A stretch of DNA of 64,000 bases from Hungatella sp. (GTDB lineage: Bacteria; Bacillota; Clostridia; Lachnospirales; Lachnospiraceae), in contig JAAWBS010000014.1 of NCBI GenBank assembly GCA_022792815.1, positions 27,853 to 91,852 of the forward strand, given 5' to 3'. A program made the position numbers and the translations under genes. Positions 26,214-35,500 of this stretch are shown here, piece after piece. Each line of letters begins with the position of its first letter. The stretch's first letter is position 1. Below the pieces are notes generated by a model that had not been told where the DNA came from, made no database searches, and was given only the letters and a program-made list of their open reading frames with translations.

Positions 26214-27490
26214 CGCTTATCCTTTCTCCTCCCGCCGTCTCCCGACGTCGGGTCTCTCTCTTCCTGTCCTTCCCCCTTCGCAGCCTCCCGTCCGGCCACC
26301 GCTCCGCTGGACCAGGCCCACTGCAGGTTATATCCGCCGCAGATGCCGTCCACATCCAGGATCTCGCCGCAGAAATACAGGTTTTTTACCAGCTTGGACT
26401 CTAAGGTGGCCTGCACCTGTCTGGTATCCACCCCGCCGCAGCACACCTGAGCCTGCTCAAAGGAATTGACCCCGCACACCCGGGTCTCATAGGCGGTGAT
26501 CTGACGAAACAGCTGGTCCCACTGGACACGGGACAGAGTCTTTACCTTCTGCTTTTCCTGAATACCTGCCAATTTTAACAGAACCAGAGACAATTTGCTG
26601 TTCAAAAGCCCGTTCATCCACTGGATGGCAGTCCGCTCCTCCATAGACTGCCTCCGTCTCTCCATCAGAGCGCGGATCTCCTCCTCCTTCATCCGCGGAA
26701 GAAACCCGATCCTCACCGTAACTTTCTGTCTTCTATGTAATGCGACGGCCGCATAGCGGCTGATCTGAAAAGTGGGTATCCCTGAGATCCCGTAGTCAGT
26801 TATCTGCAGCTCCCCCTCATCCTGGGCCAGAAGCTTCTCCCCCACATAGAGGCTTACCCTGGCCTCGGTCCTTATGCCGGCCAGCTGCCTGTAATGCTTC
26901 TCCTCACATCGAAGCTGCACAAGCGCCGGAAGGGGCGGGATAAGGCGATGGCCGAAGGCGGCTGCCAGATCGTAGCCGCTGCCGTCGGAGCCTGTCACCG
27001 GAGCTGCCCTGGAGCCTGCAGACAAAATAAGCGCCTCTCCCCGGAACACCCCCTGACCGGAAATCACCGCGAACTCTCTCCCTTCCTTCGTGATCCGCTC
27101 CACCTGACACTGACATCGAATCCTGACCTTAAGCCGCTCCAACTCCTGTGTCAGAGCCTCGAGAACCGACACTGCCTGGTCTGAGTTGGGATAGATGTAT
27201 CCGTTTCTGCTCTTTGGCAAAATCCCCAGGCCCTCGAAAAAAGACAGGGTATCCCCGACCGGAAACTGCCTTAACACGGTCTCCGGAAACCCCTCATTGG
27301 AACAGCGATAACATTCTTTTTTCTGCTCCAGGTTGGTCATATTGCATCTTCCGTTGCCTGTGGATAAAAGTTTCTTTCCCGGCCGCTCCCTGTGCTCCAT
27401 GATTGTCACATCTCCCCCTGCCCTGGCTGCCTGGATCGCCGCCATCATGCCGGAAGCCCCGGCGCCGATGATGATTACCCGTCTCCTCAT
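26210..27490 (-). CDS. NAD(P)/FAD-dependent oxidoreductase, HI0933/BaiN-like family
   Basis: 426 aa from the ATG at 27490, preceded by GGGAGG. Rossmann motif VIIIGAGASGMMAAIQAARAG, the family motif GRCNMTN, and the C-terminal LYFCGEILDVDGICGGYNLQWAW closing the FAD site identify the HI0933/YhiN family. One member, BaiN, acts in bile-acid 7-alpha-dehydroxylation, but the family is broad and I do not claim bile-acid activity here. A longer frame from 27547 is possible but lacks a ribosome site. Confidence 0.85.
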   Translation of the reverse strand: MRRRVIIIGAGASGMMAAIQAARAGGDVTIMEHRERPGKKLLSTGNGRCNMTNLEQKKECYRCSNEGFPETVLRQFPVGDTLSFFEGLGILPKSRNGYIYPNSDQAVSVLEALTQELERLKVRIRCQCQVERITKEGREFAVISGQGVFRGEALILSAGSRAAPVTGSDGSGYDLAAAFGHRLIPPLPALVQLRCEEKHYRQLAGIRTEARVSLYVGEKLLAQDEGELQITDYGISGIPTFQISRYAAVALHRRQKVTVRIGFLPRMKEEEIRALMERRRQSMEERTAIQWMNGLLNSKLSLVLLKLAGIQEKQKVKTLSRVQWDQLFRQITAYETRVCGVNSFEQAQVCCGGVDTRQVQATLESKLVKNLYFCGEILDVDGICGGYNLQWAWSSGAVAGREAAKGEGQEERDPTSGDGGRRKDKR

Positions 27491-27565
27491 AGACCCTCCC
27501 TGTACGTTTTCAAAATCCATTGTAGTCGGTTTGCCCCTGTATTTCAAGCAGTACTTTTCATTTTT

Positions 27566-27958
27566 TTAGCTGGTATAAGATTCCAGATAGTGAAAAATCT
27601 CCATCATGGAGGAGAACCACATGCCTGCCCGAAGCTTTTCCTGCTCCTTCTCGGGAAATTCCGTGATGGGAATATGGGTATACAGGCAGATGGTGGACTG
27701 ATCCTGGGCAAAGACAAGCAGGTATCCGGTTTCCGACACCAGGTAGAACTCTTCCCGGGCACTCACTGTCACAGGCTCCACATCGTTCTGATTGATCACC
27801 AGCTGGGGCTCCGTGACGGTCTCCGTCTCCACCTCTGTGGTGGGAGCCGATGTCTCCTCTCTGGAATACTCCCTTGTTCTGGTGACAAAAAAGCCTGCTC
27901 CGAAACAGGACAGGACTATGACCAGAATCAGCAATGCGCAGATACTATAGTTTCTCAT
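27566..27958 (-). CDS. Small membrane-anchored protein, possibly BofC C-terminal-like
   Basis: 130 aa. One N-terminal transmembrane helix (ICALLILVIVLSCFGAGFFV), a Thr/Glu-rich linker (about residues 30-60), and a conserved outside domain: YLVSETGYLLVFAQDQ, ICLYTHIPI, MEIFHYLESY. The strand pattern recalls the C-terminal domain of the sporulation protein BofC, but this is only a resemblance. ATG at 27958 with CAGGAGG. Confidence 0.6.
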   Translation of the reverse strand: MRNYSICALLILVIVLSCFGAGFFVTRTREYSREETSAPTTEVETETVTEPQLVINQNDVEPVTVSAREEFYLVSETGYLLVFAQDQSTICLYTHIPITEFPEKEQEKLRAGMWFSSMMEIFHYLESYTS

Positions 27959-28073
27959 GGAACGTGCCTCCTGAAAAAAGTTGATAACCTCTTAAACCTA
28001 GTATCTGCAAATTTTTGCTATTTTAAACATTTTCGGCACAGACAGCCCGGCTGAGCCCTTTCTGAGACGAAAA

Positions 28074-28110
28074 CATGGCGCCAAACCTTACCGCAAAGTT
28101 TGGCGCCATG
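28074..28110 (-). terminator. Hairpin terminator after the DUF4234 gene
   Basis: Perfect 13-bp stem, CATGGCGCCAAAC (28074-28086) with its complement at 28098-28110, 11-nt loop. On the minus strand it is followed by a short GTTTTC run, 28 nt after the gene at 28139 ends. Confidence 0.7.
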
Positions 28111-28138
28111 CTTTCACTGACGAAAAGCCGATTCTATA

Positions 28139-28543
28139 TTAGATCACTACTCCGTGCTCTCTGTTATAGTTCTCTGCCAGGGTGTTCATGTTGCGAATCA
28201 TCAGATACATGCCGAAGATCGGACCGAGACCGCAGACAAATGCTCCCAGCAGGCACCACAGCAGATAAGTGGTTCCGGTCTCATGGAACTCCGTGCCGTA
28301 ACCCTTGGCTGCATCCGCCATACGGTTGCCCTGGCCGTACAGCCATACATAGTAGTAGATTCCGCAGGTTATCATAGACAGAAGCGCCACCACGATGTAG
28401 TTGGGGCTTGGCTTGTCATTCGGAACCTTATCTGCACAGACCTTGTTCAAATCTACGATGAACATATACCAGAAGTATATGCCGTAGAGACCGCAGGTCA
28501 CGCCTGTGAGCAGAAAATAGAGTATGAAGTTGCGCTGTTTCAT
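28139..28543 (-). CDS. DUF4234 multi-pass membrane protein
   Basis: 134 aa, four hydrophobic segments. The CGLYGIYFWYMF and CGIYYYVWLYGQGNRM segments match the DUF4234 family (WxY repeats after glycine-rich turns). ATG at 28543 with CAGGAGGG. Probably cotranscribed with the DUF2752 gene 45 nt upstream. Function unknown. Confidence 0.8.
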   Translation of the reverse strand: MKQRNFILYFLLTGVTCGLYGIYFWYMFIVDLNKVCADKVPNDKPSPNYIVVALLSMITCGIYYYVWLYGQGNRMADAAKGYGTEFHETGTTYLLWCLLGAFVCGLGPIFGMYLMIRNMNTLAENYNREHGVVI

Positions 28544-28588
28544 ATCATTCCCTCCTGAAAGAATAATTGATGGAAAAACCATCTGCTT

Positions 28589-29011
28589 TTATGAGAAACG
28601 AAGGATCTTTGAGAAAAAACCAAAGGCCTGAAAGATAAGTCCTGAGGGAATGTCGATCTCCAGCACCGGATCTCTTGCAATAAGCCGGACCAGATACACG
28701 ACAAAAAACATCACCCCTAACAGGCTGATCCCCCACAAAAGTCCCCTGGTCGGCTTTCTGCTGTAAAGCCAGCCAAACACTCCCAGAAGCGGAACAGCCC
28801 AAAACATGGGATGATAGGTAAAGGCAGAAGGGACATCCAGCCTCAAAAGAGCCAGACCCGCCCGCGACAGCCCGCATCCCGGACAGGGAACGCCGGTTCC
28901 CCAGCGGATGGGACATCCATGGCCTGTCAGTGCCAGCACCCCATAAAAACCCAGAACCCACAATACCGCCTGATGGTCGGTTTGTCTTTTCTTCCAATCC
29001 ACTCGTTTCAT
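28589..29011 (-). CDS. DUF2752 membrane protein
   Basis: 140 aa, about three transmembrane helices. The cysteine-rich signature CPGCGLSRAG with an upstream CPIRWGTG matches DUF2752. No ribosome site precedes the ATG at 29011; the promoter -10 ends only 7 nt before it, so the mRNA may be leaderless. The function of the family is unknown. Confidence 0.8.
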   Translation of the reverse strand: MKRVDWKKRQTDHQAVLWVLGFYGVLALTGHGCPIRWGTGVPCPGCGLSRAGLALLRLDVPSAFTYHPMFWAVPLLGVFGWLYSRKPTRGLLWGISLLGVMFFVVYLVRLIARDPVLEIDIPSGLIFQAFGFFSKILRFS

Positions 29012-29018
29012 TCCACTG

Positions 29019-29047
29019 ATTATATCGTAAATTCATGATATCGTCAA
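29019..29047 (-). promoter_or_regulatory. sigma-A promoter of the DUF2752 gene, adjacent to the start codon
   Basis: Minus strand -35 TTGACG (29042-29047), 17-nt spacer, -10 TATAAT (29019-29024). The expected start of transcription (about 29012) coincides with the ATG at 29011. Confidence 0.75.
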
Positions 29048-29109
29048 GAAATTTTGACTTTTTTCGGCAAATTTTGGAACATTATGATTGCTGTTCGGTC
29101 CCGTCTTCT

Positions 29110-31008
29110 CTACATCAAATGCAGTCTTTTGGCAACTCTCAGAAGCCTGGTTCCTCCCGGCATCCCTCTCATCTCCTGCTCATCCACTCCTCTCAGCCTG
29201 ATTAAAAGGACAAAGTACACCGCCATGGCCGCAAGTATGGCGATACCGGTGCTGCCCCCATTGCCCATCACCTTGGAACACAGACCATAGATCCCCCATG
29301 CCGCAGCTCCCATGACCGCGGAGGCTGCCAGAGGAATGAGGAATGTCCGAATGATCTCCTGGCGGTACCTGACTGCTCTGGCGATGGAGACGGCATTTAA
29401 GACGCAGACCAGGGCGGCAAAGAGGATGTTGGCATAGACCACACTGTAGATGCCCAGATGAAAGATCTTCAGCATCACGTAGAGAAGTGCCACATGGACT
29501 GCCAGGGAGATAGCCGAGTTGACGATAGGCACCTGCATCCGGTTAATCCCCTGAAGCACTGCATTGGTCACTGTGGACAGGGAGAAAAATACCACGGCAG
29601 AGGACCCCAGAACCATCATACGGATCAGCATGGTATTATCCATACCTGCAAAGAGAAGGTTACTCACAGGCGCTGCCAGCACCCCTAATCCTACCGCCGA
29701 AGGGATGGCGATGATCATGGAGAAGCGGATCACGCTGGATATCCTCAAAAGCATCTGCTTTCGGTCCCTCTCTGCCGCCGCCCGGGAAAGTGCCGGAATC
29801 AGCGAGGAGGAAAGGGAGTTGGCGATGGCAACCGGAATATTGAACAGCAGGTGATACCGCCCCATATAAACCCCCCAGTGAGAGGCTGTAAGATCGCTCT
29901 CCCCCAATCCCTCCATCACATGTCCGAAAATACTGTTATCCACCACATTGCTGATATTGTAGATAGCGCTGCTGATCATGATGGGCACAATGGTCACAAA
30001 CAGGGCATGAGAGATAGCGCCGTAGCTCTCCACATAGCCTCCCCGGTCTCTTCTGGCCTGCCTTTTTAGCGTGGGCCGGTACCCTGCCGTCAGAAAGAGG
30101 AAAAACACAAAAGCGGTGAGGGCTCCTGCCCCGGTTCCGATGGCTCCTCCTGCTGCCCCAAAGGCATAGGAATACTCCGTATCCCCGTAGACCAGATTGG
30201 ACTTGACACCTAGATCAAACAGAAGGGAAGCCGCCGCAATGCTGACTATCGCATTGACAATCTGCTCGAAGATCTGGGACACAGCCGTAGGAATCATGGT
30301 GGTATGTCCCTGGAAATATCCCCTGAGAACTCCCAGATATGCCATGATCCAGATGGTGGGAGCCAGGGCTTTTAAAGCATATGCGCTGTACGGCATCTTT
30401 ATGACCATCCCCGCAAAGTAATCGGCTCCAAACCACAGGGCGCAAAAACCGGCCATGCCTGCCACCGTGGCGTAGAACATGGCTGCGCGGAAGATCCTGA
30501 CGGAACTGCGGTATTCTCTTTTGGCCAGCCTGGCCGAAACCATCTTAGACACGGCTACCGGCAGGCTGTAGGAGGACATGATGAGCAAAATCGAATAGAT
30601 GGAGTAGGCCGCGTTGTAGTAGCCGTTGCCGTTGTCTCCAATCTTTCTGGCAAGGGGGATCCGATATACCATGCCGATCAGGCGGACGATGATGCCTGCC
30701 GCTGCAAGGATACTTCCCTGAACCAGAAAATTGTTGCCGGAGCTTTTTTTGCCCTTGGACTTTCCACCGACAGACCGGTCTTTTCCCGAAAGTGCCTGGC
30801 TGACCGGCCTCCTTCCCGCTCTCGCCGGCTTCCTTTGGCCTCCATGGCTGACCGGCCGGCTGGCCGCTCCCTTCCGGCCTCTGACAGCCCCCCGATCCAC
30901 TGCCTCTCTGGCTGCCAGCTGCGCCTGTCTGGCTCTCTCGGTCTGACGAGGTCTTCCCGGCAGAGGCGCTCCGGCCGACCGCTGTATTGTTCTAGTTGTC
31001 TTTTCCAT
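29110..31008 (-). CDS. MurJ/SpoVB-family lipid flippase with a long basic N-terminus
   Basis: 632 aa. About 14 transmembrane helices of the polysaccharide-biosynthesis/SpoVB/MurJ fold begin near residue 95 (FLVQGSILAAAGIIVRLIGMVYRIPLARKIGD). The first 90 residues are a basic, Arg/Gln/Ala-rich cytoplasmic tail not found in typical SpoVB. The ATG at 31008 (CGGAG 4 nt upstream) is preferred over GTG at 31032. It overlaps the end of the DUF3048 gene by 17 nt. Likely moves lipid-linked cell-wall or cortex precursors; which one is not readable. Confidence 0.85.
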   Translation of the reverse strand: MEKTTRTIQRSAGAPLPGRPRQTERARQAQLAAREAVDRGAVRGRKGAASRPVSHGGQRKPARAGRRPVSQALSGKDRSVGGKSKGKKSSGNNFLVQGSILAAAGIIVRLIGMVYRIPLARKIGDNGNGYYNAAYSIYSILLIMSSYSLPVAVSKMVSARLAKREYRSSVRIFRAAMFYATVAGMAGFCALWFGADYFAGMVIKMPYSAYALKALAPTIWIMAYLGVLRGYFQGHTTMIPTAVSQIFEQIVNAIVSIAAASLLFDLGVKSNLVYGDTEYSYAFGAAGGAIGTGAGALTAFVFFLFLTAGYRPTLKRQARRDRGGYVESYGAISHALFVTIVPIMISSAIYNISNVVDNSIFGHVMEGLGESDLTASHWGVYMGRYHLLFNIPVAIANSLSSSLIPALSRAAAERDRKQMLLRISSVIRFSMIIAIPSAVGLGVLAAPVSNLLFAGMDNTMLIRMMVLGSSAVVFFSLSTVTNAVLQGINRMQVPIVNSAISLAVHVALLYVMLKIFHLGIYSVVYANILFAALVCVLNAVSIARAVRYRQEIIRTFLIPLAASAVMGAAAWGIYGLCSKVMGNGGSTGIAILAAMAVYFVLLIRLRGVDEQEMRGMPGGTRLLRVAKRLHLM

Positions 31009-32122
31009 GGATCTCCGATTTGGAGAAATCACTGGACGGTATGATACAGACCCATGTCTTTCCCTGATTTAATGTGATTTCTTCCTTCTCTGTATTATAA
31101 TAGTGAGTTACGCCAAACTCGCCGTCCTTTTCCCATGAGATGGGGATGGCTCGTCCGCCAGTTATGTAGTATCCGTAGTAAGACGAGTGGACATCGATAT
31201 CCAGATAGTCGGTCGTGGCATAGTGGCCTACATGACAGTACTGGAAGATAATGTTGGTCACCCCGATCTGCCCTTCATCGCCCTTGTGAGGACCTCCATA
31301 CTGATATCGATAATATAACCGATCCTCCTCATTGTATTCAAAATATGCCTGATTCATGGCATACCCCGGCACGACCTTCCAGGCCTCCATGGAATTTTCC
31401 AATTCCAGGAACCGGCCGTTTCCGGCAAACTGGTAATGTCCTTTATAATCCGGGTCGTACTCCTGGGAATATCCCAGCTTTTCCATGACTGACTGAAGTT
31501 TCTCAAAACTGGCATAGGCATTGTGAGGGGCCTTCCTGTCGCCGGAGCGGTAAAATGCCCCGCTTCCGACTCCCTCTATGCCGTTGATGTTGTCCACATT
31601 TTTCAGATAGGGCTTGGCAAAGGTGCTCTGCCCGAAATGGGCGTAGACGGCATCGAACTCCCTTGCAAAATAGGTGTAATAAGTGCGGCAGCTGCGGACG
31701 GAACCGATGCGCTCCAGATCGTCGTAATCCTCTATGAGGGCCATGTATCGGTTCATAGACCCCTCCACGGGAGCCTCATAGACCACCCCTGCCCGGTTGA
31801 TGCCGTGCTGAGGAAGGGCCTGCTTGTCATTGCTCATCATGATAGCCAAAGGCCTCCTGTTGGCCTTCTCCACTTCCACCATCTCTCCGGTGAGATAGCT
31901 TTTGATCTTTCCGTCGATCTCCACCCGCTCCTCGGGCTCTTCCTCCGTCGTCTCCTCCGGTATGGCCTTTGTCTCCTCAGCTGCAGTGATCTCCACCACT
32001 ATGGTCTCCTGAGGACTGGTCTCCGGGGCGGTCACGGTCACGTCAGCCTCCACGTAAGATTTGCCGCATCCTCCCAGGATCAGCGATGATGCCAGAATCA
32101 GTCCCAGAACATAGTTTCTCAT
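30992..32122 (-). CDS. DUF3048 (YerB-like) lipoprotein
   Basis: 376 aa. Lipoprotein signal with lipobox LGGC, a Glu/Thr-rich linker, then two DUF3048 domains (RPLAIMMSNDKQALPQHGI, YMALIEDYDD, GSVRSCRTYYTYFAREFDA, and the C-terminal ITLNQGKTWVCI). Extracellular. The ATG overlaps the ybeY stop. Member of a family broadly present in spore-forming Firmicutes; molecular function unknown. Confidence 0.9.
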   Translation of the reverse strand: MRNYVLGLILASSLILGGCGKSYVEADVTVTAPETSPQETIVVEITAAEETKAIPEETTEEEPEERVEIDGKIKSYLTGEMVEVEKANRRPLAIMMSNDKQALPQHGINRAGVVYEAPVEGSMNRYMALIEDYDDLERIGSVRSCRTYYTYFAREFDAVYAHFGQSTFAKPYLKNVDNINGIEGVGSGAFYRSGDRKAPHNAYASFEKLQSVMEKLGYSQEYDPDYKGHYQFAGNGRFLELENSMEAWKVVPGYAMNQAYFEYNEEDRLYYRYQYGGPHKGDEGQIGVTNIIFQYCHVGHYATTDYLDIDVHSSYYGYYITGGRAIPISWEKDGEFGVTHYYNTEKEEITLNQGKTWVCIIPSSDFSKSEIHGKDN

Positions 32123-32616
32123 CGTGTGTACCCCCTGTCTTCCAGTATCTCCCTCTGTTTCCTCTCCATGACAAGCCTCTCCGACTCCTCCATGTGGTCA
32201 TAGCCAAACAGATGCAGCATGCTGTGAGCCACCAGAAAGGCCAGCTCCCGTCTCTGGGAATGGCCGTACTTGGCCGCCTGCTCCTCTACTTTGTCCATGG
32301 AGATCATAATATCCCCCAAAAGCAATTCTCCGCTCTCCGGGTCAAAGCAGTCAAAAGTCTCTTCCTCTACCCGGCTAAAATCCGAGGGAGTCTCATACTC
32401 CACCATAGGAAAGGACAACACGTCCGTAGCCTGGTCGATGCTCCGGTACTCCCGGTTGACCTGGCGGATGGACTCATCGTCTGTGAGCACCACATTCACC
32501 TGGGCCTCATAGGGACACTGTTCATAGTCCATGGCCCCGCAGACAATCTCCTCTATGATCTCCCTGTAGGGAAGCTCTGTCTCCCTCTCGGCTTCGTAGT
32601 CAATATCAATCGTCAT
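32119..32616 (-). CDS. ybeY: Endoribonuclease YbeY (rRNA maturation factor)
   Basis: 165 aa. Zinc-dependent endoribonuclease in 16S rRNA 3'-end maturation and ribosome quality control. The metal-binding HxxxHxxGxxH motif is HSMLHLFGYDH (about residues 130-140); TDVLSFP is also conserved. Overlaps phoH (ATGA) and DUF3048. Ribosome site AAAAGGAG. Confidence 0.96.
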   Translation of the reverse strand: MTIDIDYEAERETELPYREIIEEIVCGAMDYEQCPYEAQVNVVLTDDESIRQVNREYRSIDQATDVLSFPMVEYETPSDFSRVEEETFDCFDPESGELLLGDIMISMDKVEEQAAKYGHSQRRELAFLVAHSMLHLFGYDHMEESERLVMERKQREILEDRGYTR

Positions 32617-33623
32617 TCGTATCTCCTTTTTTGTTGTCTTGGCTCCTTTTTGCGGGAACTCTTTGATTCCCTGGACTCATAGTCATCATAGGCCTGTACG
32701 ATCTTCTGAACCAGAGGATGGCGTACCACATCCAGGCTGGTCAGATGGCAAAAACCGATGTCATCCAGTTTCCCCAGCACCCGGATGGCCATGTCCAGTC
32801 CCGACACACTCCCTCCCGGCAGATCCTTCTGGGTCTGGTCCCCGGTAATCACTACCTTGGATCCAAACCCAATGCGGGTGAGAAACATCTTCATCTGAGC
32901 CGGTGTTGTGTTCTGGGCCTCGTCCAGGATAATGTAGGCGTTGTCCAGGGTGCGCCCCCGCATGTAGGCTAATGGAGCCACCTCGATAAGCCCCTTCTCC
33001 GAATTGTGAAGATACGCCTCTGCCCCCATGATCTGATAGAGGGCATCGTAGAGAGGCCGCAGATAGGGATCAATCTTGCTCTGTAAATCTCCCGGGAGAA
33101 ATCCCAGCTTCTCCCCAGCCTCGATGGCTGGCCGGGTCAGTATGATCCGGCCCACCTCCCCGTCCTTAAAGGCCTGGATAGCCATAGCCATGGCAAGATA
33201 GGTCTTCCCGGTTCCCGCCGGTCCGATGCCAAAGACGATCATCTTCTTCCGGATGGCATCCACATAGGCTTTCTGGCCCAAGGTCTTGGGCTTCACCGGC
33301 CGGCCGTTTATGGTCCTGCAGATAATATCCCGGTCAATCTCCAGGATCTCATGGTCCTTCTCGCTAAAGGACAGGGACAGGGCATAGTCTACATTCTGGG
33401 CCGTGATTAAATTGCCTCTCTTGGAAAGCTCTGTCAGATTGTGAAACACCCTCTTTGCCTTCCCTGCCATCTCCTCGGAACCGATGATCTTGATGGCGCC
33501 GTCTCTGGCCACCATGGTCACATGGAGAGTCCTCTCTATCTTTTTTATATATTCGTCAAACTGCCCGCAGACATTCTTCTCGTGTTCTGTCGGGATATCA
33601 ATTATTGTCTCAATCACGCTCAT
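32613..33623 (-). CDS. phoH: PhoH-family ATPase
   Basis: 336 aa from the ATG at 33623. RNA-associated P-loop ATPase: Walker A GPAGTGKTYLAMA, Walker B YIILDEAQNTT, and RGRTLDNA. An N-terminal KH-like segment precedes the ATPase. Genomic partner of ybeY in most Firmicutes, suggesting a shared role in RNA processing. Overlaps yqfD by 14 nt. A TTG at 33644 is a weaker start. Confidence 0.93.
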   Translation of the reverse strand: MSVIETIIDIPTEHEKNVCGQFDEYIKKIERTLHVTMVARDGAIKIIGSEEMAGKAKRVFHNLTELSKRGNLITAQNVDYALSLSFSEKDHEILEIDRDIICRTINGRPVKPKTLGQKAYVDAIRKKMIVFGIGPAGTGKTYLAMAMAIQAFKDGEVGRIILTRPAIEAGEKLGFLPGDLQSKIDPYLRPLYDALYQIMGAEAYLHNSEKGLIEVAPLAYMRGRTLDNAYIILDEAQNTTPAQMKMFLTRIGFGSKVVITGDQTQKDLPGGSVSGLDMAIRVLGKLDDIGFCHLTSLDVVRHPLVQKIVQAYDDYESRESKSSRKKEPRQQKRRYE

Positions 33624-34839
33624 CGGTTTCTTTCGTCTCCTCAATCTCCGCTATATAATGGGGCTCGCTGATCTCCTCTTCCACGGTCACCGTTCCTTCC
33701 ACTTTCCAGGAACGGCCGCACTCTTGTATTTTAACATTATTTTCGATAATTTGAACCCCCTTTTCCAATAAATTTTTCACATATTTTTCCTGGACCTTCC
33801 CCGCCTCCTGTTTTTTTTCCTCTTCGGTGTACGGCCGCTCATAAGAGACATAGGACTCACCCCGGATCTGTTCTACATAGACGGGCAGATAAAAGTCCTC
33901 AAACAGACACAGCTGAGTTTTGTCTGTCACGTCATTCCAGGTCTCCTTTTTTAAATCCGGCATGAGAATCCGCAGGTGATAAGGCCCTGCCCCCACGCCG
34001 ATGCCCCTCCTTTTCCGCCCCGTCTTCACGTCGACCCTGTGGTACTGGGGAAATTCCTCCTCATAAGTGTAGACTGTCCTAGCATAGATCTCCCCGTCCC
34101 CGTGGACATAGGCCGTCCGCACCACCTCGGCGGCATCATTTAATATGGACAGCCGTCCGGATACCAGCAGCTGCCCCGCCTCCACCTGATCCCCCACGGC
34201 CACCTCCGCCTTTCCCTGGCGGATGACCATTCTGGTGATGACTCCGCAAACCTTGGCTCTCAGCTCACAGGGGGCGGAATCGATCTGGGGAACACCGGAG
34301 AACACCTGATTTTCCTTCAGCTTTATGAGCAGGCGGGTGCCTGACACACGGGCTGACACCCATGTAATCTCCGGGAAACGGCTGCGGATCCCCTCCTCCA
34401 ATCTGTCGCAGTCGATCCGGGATTTCAAGATGCCGTACCGGATCTTTTCCTCCTCCAGATAGTCTAAAAGCGTCTCCCGGCTGTAGCGGTAATTTCCGTC
34501 GAAGGAGATGTTCCACACAAACAGGGACATGGCATACAAAACCACAAAAAAAGAAAGGACTGCCGCTGCCAGCGCCTTTCTCTTTCGATTCTGCCGCATC
34601 AAAAAAGGCAGCCCTTCCCGAGAAGCGATCCTCATGGACATATGGGACTTTCTCAGAAAAGGACGAATCTTATAAAAATCCCTCAAGGCGATGCAGACGT
34701 AATATCCGTCCCTCTCCCGCCTCATATTCCAGCAGTCAAGCTTCCCGCTTCTGCAAAGATTAAAAAAACGCTCCGGTGTATATCCGTTCAGCTTTATGTA
34801 CAGATATCCTTTCAGCCATCGAACGACCCCTTCCGGCAC
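33610..34839 (-). CDS. yqfD: Sporulation protein YqfD
   Basis: 409 aa. One membrane helix (about residues 88-110, ALAAAVLSFFVVLYAMSLFVW), then a YqfD-type extracytoplasmic domain (GVITRMVIRQGKAEVAVGDQVEAGQLLVSG). Starts with GTG at 34839, GGGAG upstream. In Bacillus it is made under sigma-E in the mother cell and is needed for efficient sporulation. Follows yqfC, as in most spore formers. Confidence 0.92.
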   Translation of the reverse strand: MPEGVVRWLKGYLYIKLNGYTPERFFNLCRSGKLDCWNMRRERDGYYVCIALRDFYKIRPFLRKSHMSMRIASREGLPFLMRQNRKRKALAAAVLSFFVVLYAMSLFVWNISFDGNYRYSRETLLDYLEEEKIRYGILKSRIDCDRLEEGIRSRFPEITWVSARVSGTRLLIKLKENQVFSGVPQIDSAPCELRAKVCGVITRMVIRQGKAEVAVGDQVEAGQLLVSGRLSILNDAAEVVRTAYVHGDGEIYARTVYTYEEEFPQYHRVDVKTGRKRRGIGVGAGPYHLRILMPDLKKETWNDVTDKTQLCLFEDFYLPVYVEQIRGESYVSYERPYTEEEKKQEAGKVQEKYVKNLLEKGVQIIENNVKIQECGRSWKVEGTVTVEEEISEPHYIAEIEETKETDERD

Positions 34840-34883
34840 TCTTCATCATCTCCCTCTTCCATCACTTTTTGGCCATCCTCCGG

Positions 34884-35150
34884 TCAGCTTTCTGTCATAA
34901 CCGAGTGGATCAGCCCTGATATTAAAATGTCGTCCCCCGTGTAGTAGCAGATCTTCAGCCGCTTCCCGACTACGATGATCCGGCACGTCTTGGCCTGAAT
35001 CTTTATCTCATTGTCCAGAAAGCTGAGAATCCGGTTATAATTCTCGATGTAGACATTTCGCCTCCCAGTCACCGTGATCACCGGTTCTCCCGGTATCACA
35101 TCCTGAGGTATATGGAGAAAGGATGCTGCCTGAGAAAATACTCGCATCAT
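34884..35150 (-). CDS. yqfC: Sporulation protein YqfC
   Basis: About 88 aa from the ATG at 35150, chosen for AGAGG 6 nt upstream; an in-frame ATG at 35171 has no ribosome site. Matches the YqfC family (IPGEPVITVTGRRNVYIENYNRI and GDDILISGL). Soluble, mother-cell protein partner of YqfD. Confidence 0.88.
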   Translation of the reverse strand: MMRVFSQAASFLHIPQDVIPGEPVITVTGRRNVYIENYNRILSFLDNEIKIQAKTCRIIVVGKRLKICYYTGDDILISGLIHSVMTES

Positions 35151-35202
35151 AAAAGGCCTCTTACATGCCATAGGATTATTATTAATCTATGTAAAATGAA
35201 TA

Positions 35203-35235
35203 GAAAAAAGTCCTCAATCTTCAGACTGAGGACTT
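35203..35235 (-). terminator. Intrinsic terminator of rpsU
   Basis: Minus strand stem AAGTCCTCA (35227-35235 region) with TGAGGACTT (35208-35216), 10-nt loop, then TTTTTTC. Lies 13 nt after the rpsU stop. Confidence 0.9.
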
Positions 35236-35247
35236 CAATTCCTGCAC

Positions 35248-35424
35248 TTAGTTGAACTTGCGCTTTCTCGCAGCTTCAGACTTTTTCTTGCGTCTTACGC
35301 TGGGCTTCTCATAATGTTCTCTCTTGCGAATCTCCTGCTGAATGCCGGCCTTCGCGCAGTTTCTTTTGAATCTGCGTAAAGCGCTGTCCAGAGACTCATT
35401 ATCTTTAACGATAACGTTTGACAT
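35248..35424 (-). CDS. rpsU: 30S ribosomal protein S21
   Basis: 58 aa, very basic, opening [20 protein letters not shown] and ending in a lysine/arginine tail, as is universal for S21. ATG at 35424, stop at 35248. Preceded by GGAGGGAGG and a small leader stem-loop (CAGTTGT/ACAACTG near 35446-35474). Confidence 0.97.
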   Translation of the reverse strand: MSNVIVKDNESLDSALRRFKRNCAKAGIQQEIRKREHYEKPSVRRKKKSEAARKRKFN

Positions 35425-35500
35425 AGCTCACACCTAACCTCCCTCCAGTTGTGTACTTGTGCATAATACAACTGTTTGGGTATTTTATAGCACTGCTATG

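Noticed and set aside
26210..27490. Bile-acid-specific BaiN
   Set aside because: The HI0933 family is broad and no other bai genes lie nearby, so only the family is named.
35172..35205. sigma-E promoter for yqfC
   Set aside because: CATAGATT resembles a sigma-E -10, but no matching -35 is visible at the right distance.
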